Positions 53,928-63,878 of a DNA stretch of 64,000 bases are shown here, piece after piece (positions within the stretch are counted from its first letter, which is position 1; each line of letters opens with the position of its first letter). The notes under the pieces are model-generated. The model had not been told where the DNA came from and searched no databases. It saw only the letters and a program-made list of their open reading frames with translations. Position numbers and translations under genes: made by a program. The stretch lies in NCBI GenBank assembly GCA_916048095.2, contig OU696570.1, forward strand, positions 8,126,928 to 8,190,927, in the 5' to 3' direction. The stretch comes from Sacculina carcini. Lineage: Eukaryota > Arthropoda > Thecostraca > Sacculinidae.

Positions 53928-54397
53928 TTGCTGACTCGACCACGCTGCGGCTTTGCACCAGGTGCATCTGCCTCATCATCAGCAGCAGCCTCATTCAGCC
54001 ATTCGCGCGGCACCCTGATCAGCACGTCAGATTTATTATCGGCACTGCGTACCAGAGTCGTGACCAGCTGCAGGTCGAACTTGCTCACCAGCTGGCGAAT
54101 AACATCAACACGCCGGCGAATCAGCATTTCGTTGCTCGCTATCGTCCGTAATCTAGCGCGGCCACTGACTGCGTCACTTATCCACCGATGCACCGTTGCT
54201 GAATCGGTGCGTAAATCAATTTTGCGGACTTGCCACGAAATGGCAAGGTTGATTCCCCGAAAAGCCGCATCCAGTTCGGCCATATTTATGTGACTGCAGT
54301 CATCTTGTCGGCGTAGCCAACTGGCGTATTCAATTATGCCGGAACCAGGTACCTCGACAGTAACCCCTGAGGCCAGCGAACTTGCATCACACCACAC
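53843..54397 (-). pseudogene. RNase H of the minus-strand LTR element
   Basis: MWCDASSLASGVTVEV (Asp), HINMAELDAAFRGINLAI (Glu), DLRTDSATVHRWI (Asp) and RSADNKSDVLIRVPREW (late catalytic position) show a complete set of RNase H active-site residues. It overlaps the start of the integrase frame. Confidence 0.82.
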
Positions 54398-54421
54398 AAT
54401 TTTGTGATCGCCACGTACTGA

Positions 54422-55500
54422 CTACGGCCCTCTCGCTGGATCTTCACGCGTGAGACGCTCAGCCACCTGTTGCATCTGCTGTCGCAACGGTAGATCATCT
54501 GCGACGTCGTCCCATCCGGCCGTCAGGGATTTGATGCGTCGCTTGAGCCAGGCAGCTGCGGGTCGCAGCCATCCGCATACTGGGACGTGAGCTACTGCAC
54601 GACCGCACCACGCAAACACTGAGCGGCGTGTAACTTTCTCGGGTGGTGCCTGCACAGGTGCGTCTCTCCGCCACCTCAGTTCCCTGCCAACTGTTTGTAT
54701 CCGCACTCCCAGCATGCGAGCCCCAGACTCGGCCAATGCGCGCTCCGGCTGCTTCGACTCAAGTCCGAATATCCGGAAGTGCGCTACCACTCTCTCAGCT
54801 GACGCGATGTCTTCGTTGACCAACAAATCGTCGACGAACGGCAGGACAGCTCTCTCAATTACCGGATCTTGAGCCAGCACGGTCTGCACAAGGAGTTGGC
54901 GCTCTGTCGTCTGCGTGTGGGTCACACGTACGACACGCATCGCCATCTTCAACTCGGACAACCTGAACCCACTTGCAGCGCATGTAATGCACGTCTCTCC
55001 GCGCAACACATCCTGGTGGAATGTCCATCAATCTCAGAGGCGCGACAACGTTGTCTTGGATCTATTCGGACTATTGACGAGGTTCTCGGACAGGAGCAAT
55101 CTGCGGTCATTGAGAGCCGCATTTTTTAATTTTTACGGCTTTTGCCTTGTAGTACTATTTATTGAATTTTATGTATTGACATTCACATTCATATTCACAT
55201 AATTAATCAATTGATTAATGTGCTTTAACTCTCAATAGACTGGGGGGTGCCGTATGGTCCTAGAGGCCGGTGCACCCCAAAACACAAATCAACAACAACA
55301 ACGGTCTGCACAACAACTGTCATTATAGACGGCGCTACACACAAGCCCAAGCCGAGGCGCGTCAAACAGTACCGACGACCGCGCACCATCACAGTCTGAT
55401 ACGCCCAGAGTTTCTTGTCGACCACCAGCTGAAGGTGCGCTCTACGCAGGTCGACCACAGCAGTGTTGGTGCCATGCTGCCGCACTTCGACCCAGCGTCG
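54422..55500 (-). pseudogene. reverse transcriptase of the minus-strand LTR element, split by an insertion
   Basis: The 5' part (about 55314-55480) reads VVDLRRAHLQLVVDKKLWAY with TVMVRGRRYCLTRLGLGL. The 3' part (54422-54891) has the catalytic AVLPFVDDLLVN (FVDD), GARMLGVRIQTVGRELRWRR and RRSVFAWCGRAVAHVPVCGW. The halves are separated by the LINE fragment at 54892-55300; without it and one target duplication the frame is continuous. Confidence 0.82.
54892..55300 (+). mobile_element. nested 5'-truncated LINE 3' end with 13-bp target duplication
   Basis: It is flanked by ACGGTCTGCACAA at 54879-54891 and 55301-55313. It encodes the C-terminus of an I/LOA-type LINE (LALCRLRVGHTYDTHRHLQL, then CSACNARLSAQHILVECP, a Cys/His motif). 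The 3' end has a GGGGGTGC/GCACCCC hairpin (55236-55280) and a CAACAACAA tail. A clear target-primed insertion into the LTR-element pol. Confidence 0.88.
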
Positions 55501-55639
55501 AAGATTTTACTGAGGACATTGTCACCTGTGCCAAACAGAGCATTCCGCTTACGGCATCGCGTCCACGGTAGCGTCCTGTTCCTTGGTGGACAGACGCGTG
55601 TTCTGCGGCGTTGCGAGATCGACGTCGTTGCTGGGGTCG

Positions 55640-55990
55640 CTTCCAGCGGAACAGCACGGTAGCAAACATGATTTGCCTCCGCCACGCTTGCGCAAATGCT
55701 CGATGGACATTTCGCGAGGCGAAACGGGCCTCGTGGGTGTCCTATGTGTCTAACATTAATCGGCATAGTCCTATATCCACCATATGTGACCTTATAAATC
55801 GAATCTTTGGGAAGTACCAACCCACTCCACTGCCTTTTCTGAAGATCAGTGACGTGGACGTGATGGATCCGGAGCATGTTGCCGAATAAATTGGCAGATA
55901 TTTAGCGGATCGCTGTCATTCAAACGTGGAAGACCCTGTCATCGTGGAATGACACCGTGACATCCTGCAAACGTGGAAGACGGTAGCCGG
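55640..55990 (+). pseudogene. LINE fragment before the reverse transcriptase (I/LOA-like)
   Basis: Reads CLRHACANARWTFREAKRAS, WVSYVSNINRHSPISTICDL, then RIFGKYQPTPLPFLKI and MDPEHVAE, the region between endonuclease and RT in I/R1-type LINEs. It cuts into the 5' side of the LTR-element pol at about 55640. Confidence 0.65.
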
Positions 55991-56099
55991 ACACCTTTTG
56001 TCTCCCTCGATATTAAATTGGTCATTCTCCAGCGGCGCCTCCATACCCGTTTTTGGCGAGGTGAAGCTTGATTTGGGTTTTCCAACACTACGTAATGTG

Positions 56100-56467
56100 T
56101 ACCGCTGGGATTTGTGGTCGCTGAGGTGACAGATCCTATCATCAGCAACGAATCTTTCTGTCATTTCCAACTAGTAGTTGGCTGTGGTTCACGCTGCTTA
56201 CGTGACAACATCACATCAATGAGCTCTCCGGCGGAGCCTGCGCCTGCCGTAATCCAATGCCTCGTAGTGAACGATACTTCGGATGTGGCATCGCCGGTCC
56301 GCAAACTTCTACAGGATTTTATCTCTCCGCAGCACACCAGCTTTAAGCCAGCGACCGACACACCGGTGTATCATACTGCCGATACAGGTAGCGCTGCGCC
56401 AGTGCACGCCAGCCGAAGAAGATTCTTGCCCGAAAACCAAGACATCATAAAGGAGATCAAGGTCTAA
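56100..56467 (+). pseudogene. Gypsy protease-RT linker fragment
   Basis: FVVAEVTDPIISNESFCHFQ with LVVGC matches the Gypsy-2 stretch VVAEVTQPIIGQDFLAHFG, and TADTGSAAPVHASRRRFLP matches its linker IDTGSAAPTFASPRRLN. So this is another CsRn1-like fragment. No active site remains. Confidence 0.8.
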
Positions 56468-56471
56468 TATT

Positions 56472-56690
56472 AATTAATATGACGTCATAATACCATGTAC
56501 ATACGTACTCGTATACGCACTCGTATACATATGTACTTGTATACACTGCATATGACTCGTAGGTTTTTTATTTTGCCTTGTGTTGCCGGGTCGCATCGGC
56601 GGAGCCGTAGCAACCGCCCCCCGTACCCCCCGGCCGGGGGATCCCCCGAATGTTGAGGGGCCCCTTTGCTTCACGTATTATGTGATTATT
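56472..56690. repeat. dispersed repeat with GC-rich end
   Basis: Starts TATGACGTCATAATACCATG as at 40536; ends in a GC-rich inverted stretch (CCCCCCGGCCGGGGGATCC) at about 56624-56645. Confidence 0.6.
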
Positions 56691-57710
56691 AGGGCTGTCA
56701 AAAGTTAATAAAGTTACTTTTTCACCTAAAGGTCACTTTTTCATAAGCTACCTAAAACTGCATGAAAAAGTTGTTTACGATACTTATTAAAAAAGTTATT
56801 AGGTTACCAAAAGTTTCTTTTTCATCGTTAGGTTACTTTTTTTGCTTTTAAGGTTACTTTTTTATCGTCAGGTTACCTTTTGTTATTTTTCTTGTTATTA
56901 GGTAAGTTTACCACGAAGTTTGGTGACTTTTTGCAGATAAGAGGCACAAAAACGGTATATATGAGGATAAAATAGGAAAAGAGATGGAATATTAGATCTG
57001 AAGATCAAGAAATGTCAACATTTCTGCTGTTAGGATTTAGCAATTGATATTCATCTTAATATCCGTGCTACTCGATATTTATACGTTTTTGGCTACGCAG
57101 GATAGTGTAATTCCATTTTAGGAAATGTCCACGAACCGGAGGGTGTCGTGAGATGTTTGGAGCGTGGTATAGTACGATGTGTGAGCTCTCTATACCATAT
57201 ACTGCACTGTAGCACTTGACAGTACCAATTTACTTGAACAGGAATTTGCACGTGATTTTCAGGGCGTGAGATAGCGCCATTATCCCACGTTTGACATATG
57301 GGAGGACGGGGGGCATTCACACATGCAGTGTTTACGCTACTGTAGTACGTGCTATTTGATAAAAAGTTCCATTGAAAAAATATAAAGAACATTATTGCGA
57401 CCATTACTAAAAATATTAACATTTGCAATTAGTGTATTTCGCATTTGTATGAGCTTTCCACTTAAAATTATATTTTGATGGTTATGCTCCTTTTTTCGAT
57501 GTTAGCTAAATTATGTTAAGTCACTTTTGGTTGTTTGTTGTAAAAATGGTACCAGATCGGAGAGAGTGGAAAAGTAGTACCAACTCGGAAAGGTGATAAT
57601 AAAGAAGAACTGGTGTATTCTCTTCCTTCAGAACTGCAAACAGAAATTGACATTTTTTGAAGGAGGTTATTTTTGGGTTACCTTTTTATTGGTTATTAGC
57701 TTACTTTATA
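56691..57710. repeat. hAT-like repeat, copy 3 (longest)
   Basis: Starts TAGGGCTGTCAAAAGTTAAT and contains several AGGTTACTTTTT modules. It continues through the part shared with 39140-39900. The right terminal repeat is missing; a Gypsy fragment follows. TAGGG-type ends suggest hAT, but no transposase is present. Confidence 0.65.
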
Positions 57711-57713
57711 TGT

Positions 57714-58281
57714 TCACAAACAAACAACAAACAATCCGTGTATTTCACATAGCGCGTGAGACATTGACGGTGTGGCGCCAATTTGCGGCAAGTCCCTTCC
57801 TATTATCTCCAAGTTCTCGAGCACTGCTCTACTCAGATAAAATCTGTCCGTGGAATCAGTCACGTACAGTGTCGTAGAAGTTTCCAGCTGTTGGCCGTTT
57901 GCGCTCTTTCCGGATATCTTGACAAGAAGGGTTCCTAGCACGCTAAACTCCTCGTTGTTGGCTGCGAGAATTATCTTGTCGGCAGGTGAAAGGCTTGTCC
58001 GTCTCAACCCGAGTCTTTTTCAGAAGCGCCGAACCCATAAGACAAGTTTGGGCGCCAGAATATGCAATCGCAGTCAACTTCGCGGAACGATTCGGCGGTC
58101 GTGCGACTCGCCGTCTGTCGTAGGCCTCACAGTCTGCGCTGACGTGAACGGCCAGTTCTGGCTGCGGGAGAGGTTTGCTGATCCCTGCTGCGTCATTTCT
58201 GTTGGTCGGCGGCTTATGGTCATCGGAGTGGGAGACCATGCTGTCTGTATGCTGAAAAATGCTACCGACAGGATTGCTCAC
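57714..58281 (-). pseudogene. LTR-element protease fragment
   Basis: Two minus-strand frames: LTAIAYSGAQTCLMGSALLK, where the usual catalytic Asp is Tyr, then after a frameshift LSPADKIILAANNEEFSVLG and FYLSRAVLENLEIIGRDLP. They form an aspartic-protease region of a Gypsy-like element. Confidence 0.65.
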
Positions 58282-58297
58282 TTGTTTTCTTCTGTCC

Positions 58298-59152
58298 TTA
58301 TTTGGAGTTTTCCAGCATTGTAGGCAAGTTTTTAACTCCTTGAGTTTTCCAGCATTGCAGGAAAGTTTTGAACTCCTTGAGTTTTCCGCGAACTTTCCCG
58401 AACTGTGGTGTAAACTTTCCGCACTGACATCTCATCTCCTTGTTTAGTTTGTCATATTCGCTCTGTTCGTTTGGTTTGGCCGATGAAGCTTGTGCTGGTT
58501 GTTGTTTTCGGTGCATTTTTCTGTATGCGCTGGCCGCTACAGGCAGCTGTGTCATGTCATCCAGCAGGGCTCTCGCTGCTGTCTCTTTGGCGTCGACCAG
58601 CGCGACTGTGTCGTTCAGCGACAAGTTGTCAATTCATGGTGAGCCGAAAACCTCCCTCTTGATGTCATCGTCGGCGATGTTGTTCATCAGTATCAACTTG
58701 ACAATTTCGTCGGTGTAATTCACACTGACGATCTGACCGCAGGATGTGTTTTGGCACGTCGTCGTCTTGCTCCATTGACACACGTTGGCCATACCGATAC
58801 TGCGCAGTCGTGCGGCATATTGTCTCACGTACTCGCTGGGCCGCTGTGCTGACTGCAGGAGTTTAGAGCGTCTTATGCTGAGCGGCTCGCTGACCACCGT
58901 GAGACGCTTCATCGCCGCCAGAACCTCGCTCGCTAACCGGGTGGCGATCGACTGGTCCTCGTGGAAGAGTGCACTCTCAGTCTCTGGCTCGCAGCACACC
59001 AGTAGTTGAGCTGTCACCTGGTCCGATGCCACGTCGGTTCCTCTCAGGAACATATCCCACCGACGGGTGAACGCAGCCCAATCGTCTTCTCCGATATCTT
59101 GCCGGAGTGACGGCCTGTTGATCTTTGGTGGTTTGGGGCGACTTTCGGCCAT
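58298..59152 (-). pseudogene. LTR-element Gag fragment
   Basis: Frame 58634-59152 starts MAESRPKPPKINRPSLRQDI and shows WAAFTRRWDMFLRGT, RRSKLLQSAQRPSEYVRQYA and TDEIVKLILMNNIADDDIKR, a Gag body seen with this type of protease. The next frame (58298-58624) has a degraded Cys-containing part. A 40-base tandem duplication at about 58305-58400 (GAGTTTTCCAGCATTG) disrupts its end. Confidence 0.65.
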
Positions 59153-59171
59153 ATCGTACAGGTTTTTTTAT

Positions 59172-59212
59172 GACATCCACACGTGCATCAGCTGGATGCA
59201 CGTGTGGATGTC
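59172..59212. repeat. perfect 18-bp snap-back hairpin
   Basis: GACATCCACACGTGCATC (59172-59189) and its exact reverse complement (59195-59212) are separated by AGCTG. It lies just upstream of the Gag fragment. Confidence 0.95.
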
Positions 59213-59735
59213 GTCCGCCGTCTTCACCTCGCTGCAGCTTGCCGCTTCACACTTCAGAGACACGGACATTGTCGAGCGACGATGTTACCCTCGGCGAATT
59301 AAATTACGAATACCACGAAAGAAAAAAAAATCACGAACCAAGAAACAGGATCAAAAAGTGCCGAACTCAATATAATGTGCAACGAATGTGTCTTGCTGTA
59401 AACAAAAACCAAAACAATTGACATTGAACAAACACATAATACAATTGAGAAAACACTTGGTTGTCTGCACGCGCAACACTTACTTGAAATAATACAATTG
59501 AACAACGCAGACACATTTAGCGAACGAAGGAGCAAATCTACGGCCTTGATGTTGAGTGATTCGGGTCAGTTGTTTAATCGAGTCTATAGCAGTGGTGTCT
59601 TGCTACTGCAGCGTGCGCCTTGCTGAGTATTGTATGTATTTGCGTTTGTTTATTCCATATGTTTAATGCATTTTTACTTGCGATCGCGCCGTTATGTATC
59701 ATTTATCACGTAACAGATGCTCTACAAGCATCTAC

Positions 59736-60058
59736 CTGACAACACAGCGTACAATAATTTATCAATATATCAGTTTTGCTGTTGAATTGAATATATGTAA
59801 CGAATAAATGTATCGAATGAGTACTGGATATCAGACAGAAGATCCGGTTTATATAAGTCATATATGGCGTTATGTACTGCTAAATTTTGATGTGTGTTCT
59901 ATCTGATCAACACACATCGACACATCTTCATCCACCATCCTATAAACACCAAACACCTCATTCGATACATACATTCGATTCAACAGCACAACTGATATAT
60001 CGATAAATTCTTGTACGCTGTGTTGCCTGACAGAAGATCCGGTTTATACAGGTCATAT
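59736..60058. repeat. inverted and direct repeat pair
   Basis: About 75 bases at 59736-59810 recur as the reverse complement at about 59957-60030. CAGAAGATCCGGTTTATA recurs in direct orientation at 59838 and 60031. Confidence 0.75.
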
Positions 60059-60261
60059 AGAAAATTAGAATACATAACGCCGACACTCCCCACCGGCGAC
60101 ATGTTATACAACATATCTGCTTCTCGCACCGACCACTGTTTACTCGCGGCTATGTTTTTCACTATTCGATGATTATTATACAAGAATAATATAATTTGAA
60201 TAGTTGAAATAAATGAAATACTCAAGGTTGTCAACTGTATATATTTTTCTCTTAGGCACAA
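59980..60261 (-). pseudogene. integrase fragment, same clade as 52.4-55.6 kb
   Basis: Minus-strand NHRIVKNIAASKQWSVREAD, then MLYNMSPVGSVGVMYS, parallels DHKSVEVLAASKGCSIAEAV and IYNVTPRDSL in the other element. Only about 60 residues are recognisable. It lies just before a host exon. Confidence 0.6.
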
Positions 60262-60302
60262 TACATAAATTACGTATTGGTATGTGTGTGTGCTTTACGC
60301 AG

Positions 60303-60553
60303 CCGACCAAAGTGCTTGTCATCCTTGCTATCAGTTGGTTGATGAGTCATCTCAGCGGCATACTCGTCTCTTGCAGCAGATGAGTGGCATGGCGGAACGT
60401 TTGCGTGATGGCAGCGCGGGCGGCGGCGAAGTAACGCGTCAGTTTGAACGGAGCCTGTCACGTTTGACGTCCGGCATTGAGCGACTTTACAGCGAGTGTC
60501 AACGTGCCTTGGCCGGTGATCAATCACCTCTGGAGCTTATCGGCGAGCTACAG
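60303..60553 (+). CDS. laminin gamma-like chain, one internal exon
   Basis: The acceptor TTTACGCAG ends at 60302 and the donor GTGCTG begins at 60554; the exon enters in phase 1 and leaves in phase 0. It encodes about 84 residues: ACHPCYQLVDESSQRHTRLL, then VTRQFERSLSRLTSGIERLY, ending LIGELQ. The C-x2-CYxLV...H...L pattern followed by FExxL heptads matches the start of the long coiled-coil region of laminin gamma chains, extracellular basement-membrane proteins (human LAMC1 has CPACYRLVKDKVADH there). Codon use and lack of stops support a host exon. No other laminin exon is recognised here, so the flanking introns are long. Confidence 0.65.
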
Positions 60554-60589
60554 GTGCTGGCTTTCGTTTAGGAATGTCCCAAAAAGTAA

Positions 60590-60813
60590 TAATTATCCAA
60601 TTCAGTCTCTAACTTATCCTCGCTAAGTGTACACATGTTTACCTCCGCTCGTTCGCACCAAGCTATCCACGCTTCGCTGACGCTCAACGACGCCAATTAT
60701 CGTTTTCAGACAGAGCATGCTTTCTTTGAACGCTAAGTGTTCATTGCGTTATATTTCAGTTGTTTTATGATTATATTTGATATAACTCTATATTTTGTTT
60801 TGCCATTATTCGT
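60590..60813. repeat. unknown dispersed repeat, copy 2, left part
   Basis: Matches 6625-6840, then is interrupted by a LINE; it resumes at 63055. Confidence 0.75.
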
Positions 60814-63050
60814 TGTACAAATCCGGAGACAAAACTATCTGCGGAAACTATCGACCTATATCCCTGCTGGATCAATTTTCGAAAATTCTCGAAAAACTGT
60901 GTAACAAAAGGCTATTGAAGTTTATTGAGAAAAATCAAATAATTCACGAGAATCAATATGGCTTTCAAAAAAGAAGAAATACGTCGCACGCTATACTTGA
61001 CATGGTGAACGAAATAACAGAGGCTTTCGAAAGCAAACATATAATTGTGGGTGTATTTTTAGATTTTAAAAAAGCATTCGACACAGTGAACCATTCAATA
61101 TTGAAAAAAAGTTGTACTCATATGGTGTTCGTGGGATAGCACACGAATGGATATCAAACTACTTGTCAAATAGAAGACAATATGTTTCAATAGAAGGAAA
61201 AAATTCAAAACAGAAAATCACAGATTGTGGAGTACCGCAAGACTCGGTGCTCGGCCCCATATTATTTATTTTGTATATTAATGATATTTTAAACATATCC
61301 AGTATTCCCAAGATTATTCTACTTGCAGATGATAACAATATATTTTATGAAGAAAAACATTATGATAAACTATATGATATTATAAACACGGATATTGCTC
61401 GGACACGGATATTGCGAATCTCGCTCGTGCTCAAGAAGTTCATGAGGATTCTCAATACCCCATATGCGAGTGTTATGCTTGTTAACTTTGCCATTCAGAT
61501 GGAAGGTCGCCTCATCGCTAAAAACAAGCCGGTCATCAAAGCCGTTATCTTCCAACTTCTCTTGCATTGCAATGCAAAAGTCACGGCGAAGTGGCTTATC
61601 ACTGTCCTTCAACTTTTGGACCAACTTGAGCTTGTAAGGTACCATTTTCAGTCGTTTCCTTACGACACGCCAGACAGTTGCTGGAGCAAGCTGAAGTTCC
61701 CTGCTGGCTCTTCTCACTGATTTACGGGGGCTCCGCTGAAAGGCTGTTCGAACTTGCTCAACTGCATCTTCTGAAGTTGAAGGGCGACCTGTTCGCTTAC
61801 TTGGGCACAAACACCCATCTTTCACAAATTTAGCATGCCATCTGACAATGGATTTCCTTTCAGGGGCTTGTTTTTCAAATTTCCTGCGAAATGCACGCTG
61901 AACACATGTCCACGATTCAGTCTTTGCAAATTGGAGGACGCAAAATGCCTTGTCTTGTTGAGAGAACGCCATCACTGCACCTGGAAAGATAAGACAAAAA
62001 TCATTAGTATGACCAAAAACTTGATTAAACAAGTTTTAAAATGGCACCAGTTTCATTTTTCTACCTGGAATAGTTCATGAGATATACGCATTTGTAATGT
62101 TCCCAAGACTTTTGAAACACCCTGTATATAGATGGCTAGTCAGTAATAAATTGTCTATACATATGTATAAATCGACTTGCATGAATTTTTCAATGAAGTC
62201 CGCCAACAGTAGAAATGAAATTAAAATTAATGACACAAAGATAAAGGAAGCCGTCTCTACCAAGTTTCTAGGAATCGTCGTGGACAATAAACTCAATTGG
62301 AAAGAACAAATTAACAAGGTTAACTCTAACCTGAGCAGAATCAACTTTGTTCTAAGCAAAACTCGGTATGTATTTCACACGATGACAAATAAACAAATAT
62401 ATGACTCTCTGTTCAAACCATACCTACAGTATGTGATTGAAGCAGGGGCAATACATAGGTTTCCAATTTAAGAACCATCATACTTGCTCAGAAAAGAGCT
62501 ATTAGACTAGTTTCTAACAAAAAATACCATGAGAACACGTCGCCTCTTTTCAAACAGCTGAAATACTCAAGTTCATTGACCTAGTCAAATACACAACTCT
62601 GATACTAATGCACCAGACGTATAATATGAAATTGTCCAGCAATATGCAAGATATATTTTTATTGAGTACGAGACACCGGGAACAATTCACAATAACATTT
62701 ACACGCACAAAGGCAAAAAATTTGAGTTTTTTCCACAGCGGTAAAAAATTATGGAATCAATTATCGGCGTCACTGAAGACAATACGAAAGATGTCAGAAT
62801 TCAAAAAATAACTGTACAGTGAATATATAAGACAATATTAAATTGAGATTGACATTGATGGGTCCTCACCGCCACCTTCTCGGATGAATATAGCTTGTTT
62901 CCCTGTACATACGTGTTTCTTGTATTGTTTAAATGTTTTGTTTTTGAGGCAGCACAAGCCCTTAAAGCTTCTTATGCCTCGCCAATCACGAAATTTTGTC
63001 AATATGTTTTCTGTTCCGTTCTGAATGGCAAAATACATTTGAATATTTGA
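60814..63050 (+). pseudogene. LINE-F reverse transcriptase relic, split by a mariner
   Basis: 5'-truncated within the RT: LYKSGDKTICGNYRPISLLD, GFQKRRNTSHAI, GVFLDFKKAFDTVNHSIL, a frameshift, CGVPQDSVLGPILFILYIND and LLADDNN in place of YADD. After the mariner insertion (about 61395-62126) it continues with RWLVSNKLSIHMYKSTCMNF, KFLGIVVDNKLNWKEQ and SGKKLWNQLSASLK to about 62840. A 3' untranslated region follows, ending near ATTTGAATATTTGAATTTG. VPQGS reads VPQDS. Confidence 0.85.
61395..62126 (-). mobile_element. mariner-type transposon, 3'-truncated
   Basis: The 5' end (62097-62126) reads TACAGGGTGTTTCAAAAGTC on the minus strand, with TA as target duplication. The open frame (61370-62032) has a helix-turn-helix part (FAKTESWTCVQRAFRRKFEK, SIVRWHAKF, TGRPSTSEDAV), a second DNA-binding part (SVRRASRELQLAPATVWRVV) and the start of the DDE core with LVFSDEATFHLNG and IWGIENPHE. 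The frame ends after HERDS, where the LINE sequence resumes; later catalytic residues and the 3' terminal repeat are missing. Confidence 0.88.
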
Positions 63051-63054
63051 ATTT

Positions 63055-63560
63055 GGAACGTTTGACTTTTTAATGGCGGATATTTCTTGCAAGTTCATTT
63101 AATTATTTCTAAGCCTAGCTTTTCGTTTGATTCTATTATTCCTGCTTTTGTTTAAGGTTATATTTCCATTTTTTGTCTTTTCTCATGTGATTGAGAATCA
63201 GGGTTCGCAGCCATAGTTGCTTTGCAATCGTCGTGCTGAATATTATCAACACATTCATTCACTTACCTACTTACTTTACTGCGAATTTAATTTCAAACTA
63301 AATTTTATTTTATTTCACTTTGTCTATAAATATACATATTTGCCATGGATATACGTTTTATTTTGTGATTCATCTCTATTTTCTTGTTTATGTGGCGGGC
63401 TGAAAGTTTTAGGCAGACCCCCGACCGGGTTTCCGTTTTCTGGCAGCGCCCGGCCCTTTCCTCTCACCGAGGTGTAAACTAACTTTGTCTTGCTCTCATA
63501 CCCTGCCATCGCTGTCACCCTTTGGATGTTTTGCTTTGTGATTTAATGTTTGAAAATTTG
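63055..63560. repeat. unknown dispersed repeat, copy 2, right part
   Basis: Continues the match to copy 1 (6855-7350): GAGAATCAGGGTTCGCAGCC, CATAGTTGCTTTGCAATC, GTGGCGGGC and CTGAAAG-type landmarks. Confidence 0.75.
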
Positions 63561-63878
63561 TCTGAGGCAAGAATGGGGATAAGCGTTTTTTTACCAATTT
63601 GGGTGTGCTGAATTCAAATTTATATATAGTTGTGTTCTATCAGCTCTAGTTTTCTGGCTTTTGAATAGTCTCATTGTAGTATAAACAGAGAATATACGTG
63701 CATATTTCAAGAGTTGCAGCAGCTTATAACAGGTAAAACAGGATATATAAAGAACCTTGATTTAATCAATATACTTGTATGACATAATTACAACACCCAT
63801 AGTACCAAAGACTACAATACAACAGAAAATACAGCTTGGACTGATGCCAGAAACATGGAAGGTTACCAGGTCATAACA
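63560..63878 (-). mobile_element. LTR at the end of another Gypsy-like element
   Basis: Read on the minus strand, the LTR starts TGTTATGACCTGGTAACC at 63878; its end near 63560 (GCCTCAGACA) is a guess. It carries a TATATATAAA-like box. The other LTR lies outside the window. Confidence 0.55.

Larger units (their letters stand above)
52422..55640 (-). mobile_element. LTR-element pol region (unusual Gypsy-like clade)
   Basis: On the minus strand, in order: RT, RNase H, integrase and a basic tail (SLRRSERVRRVPRRFLDDFV) ending at 52528. A purine-rich ATGGGGAGG followed by TGTAGTTGTC at about 52421-52430 could be the polypurine tract and LTR start. The element is GC-rich compared with its surroundings. 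It contains a nested LINE piece at 54892-55300. I cannot name the clade; motifs resemble Gypsy-like elements with an FVDD-type RT. Confidence 0.75.
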
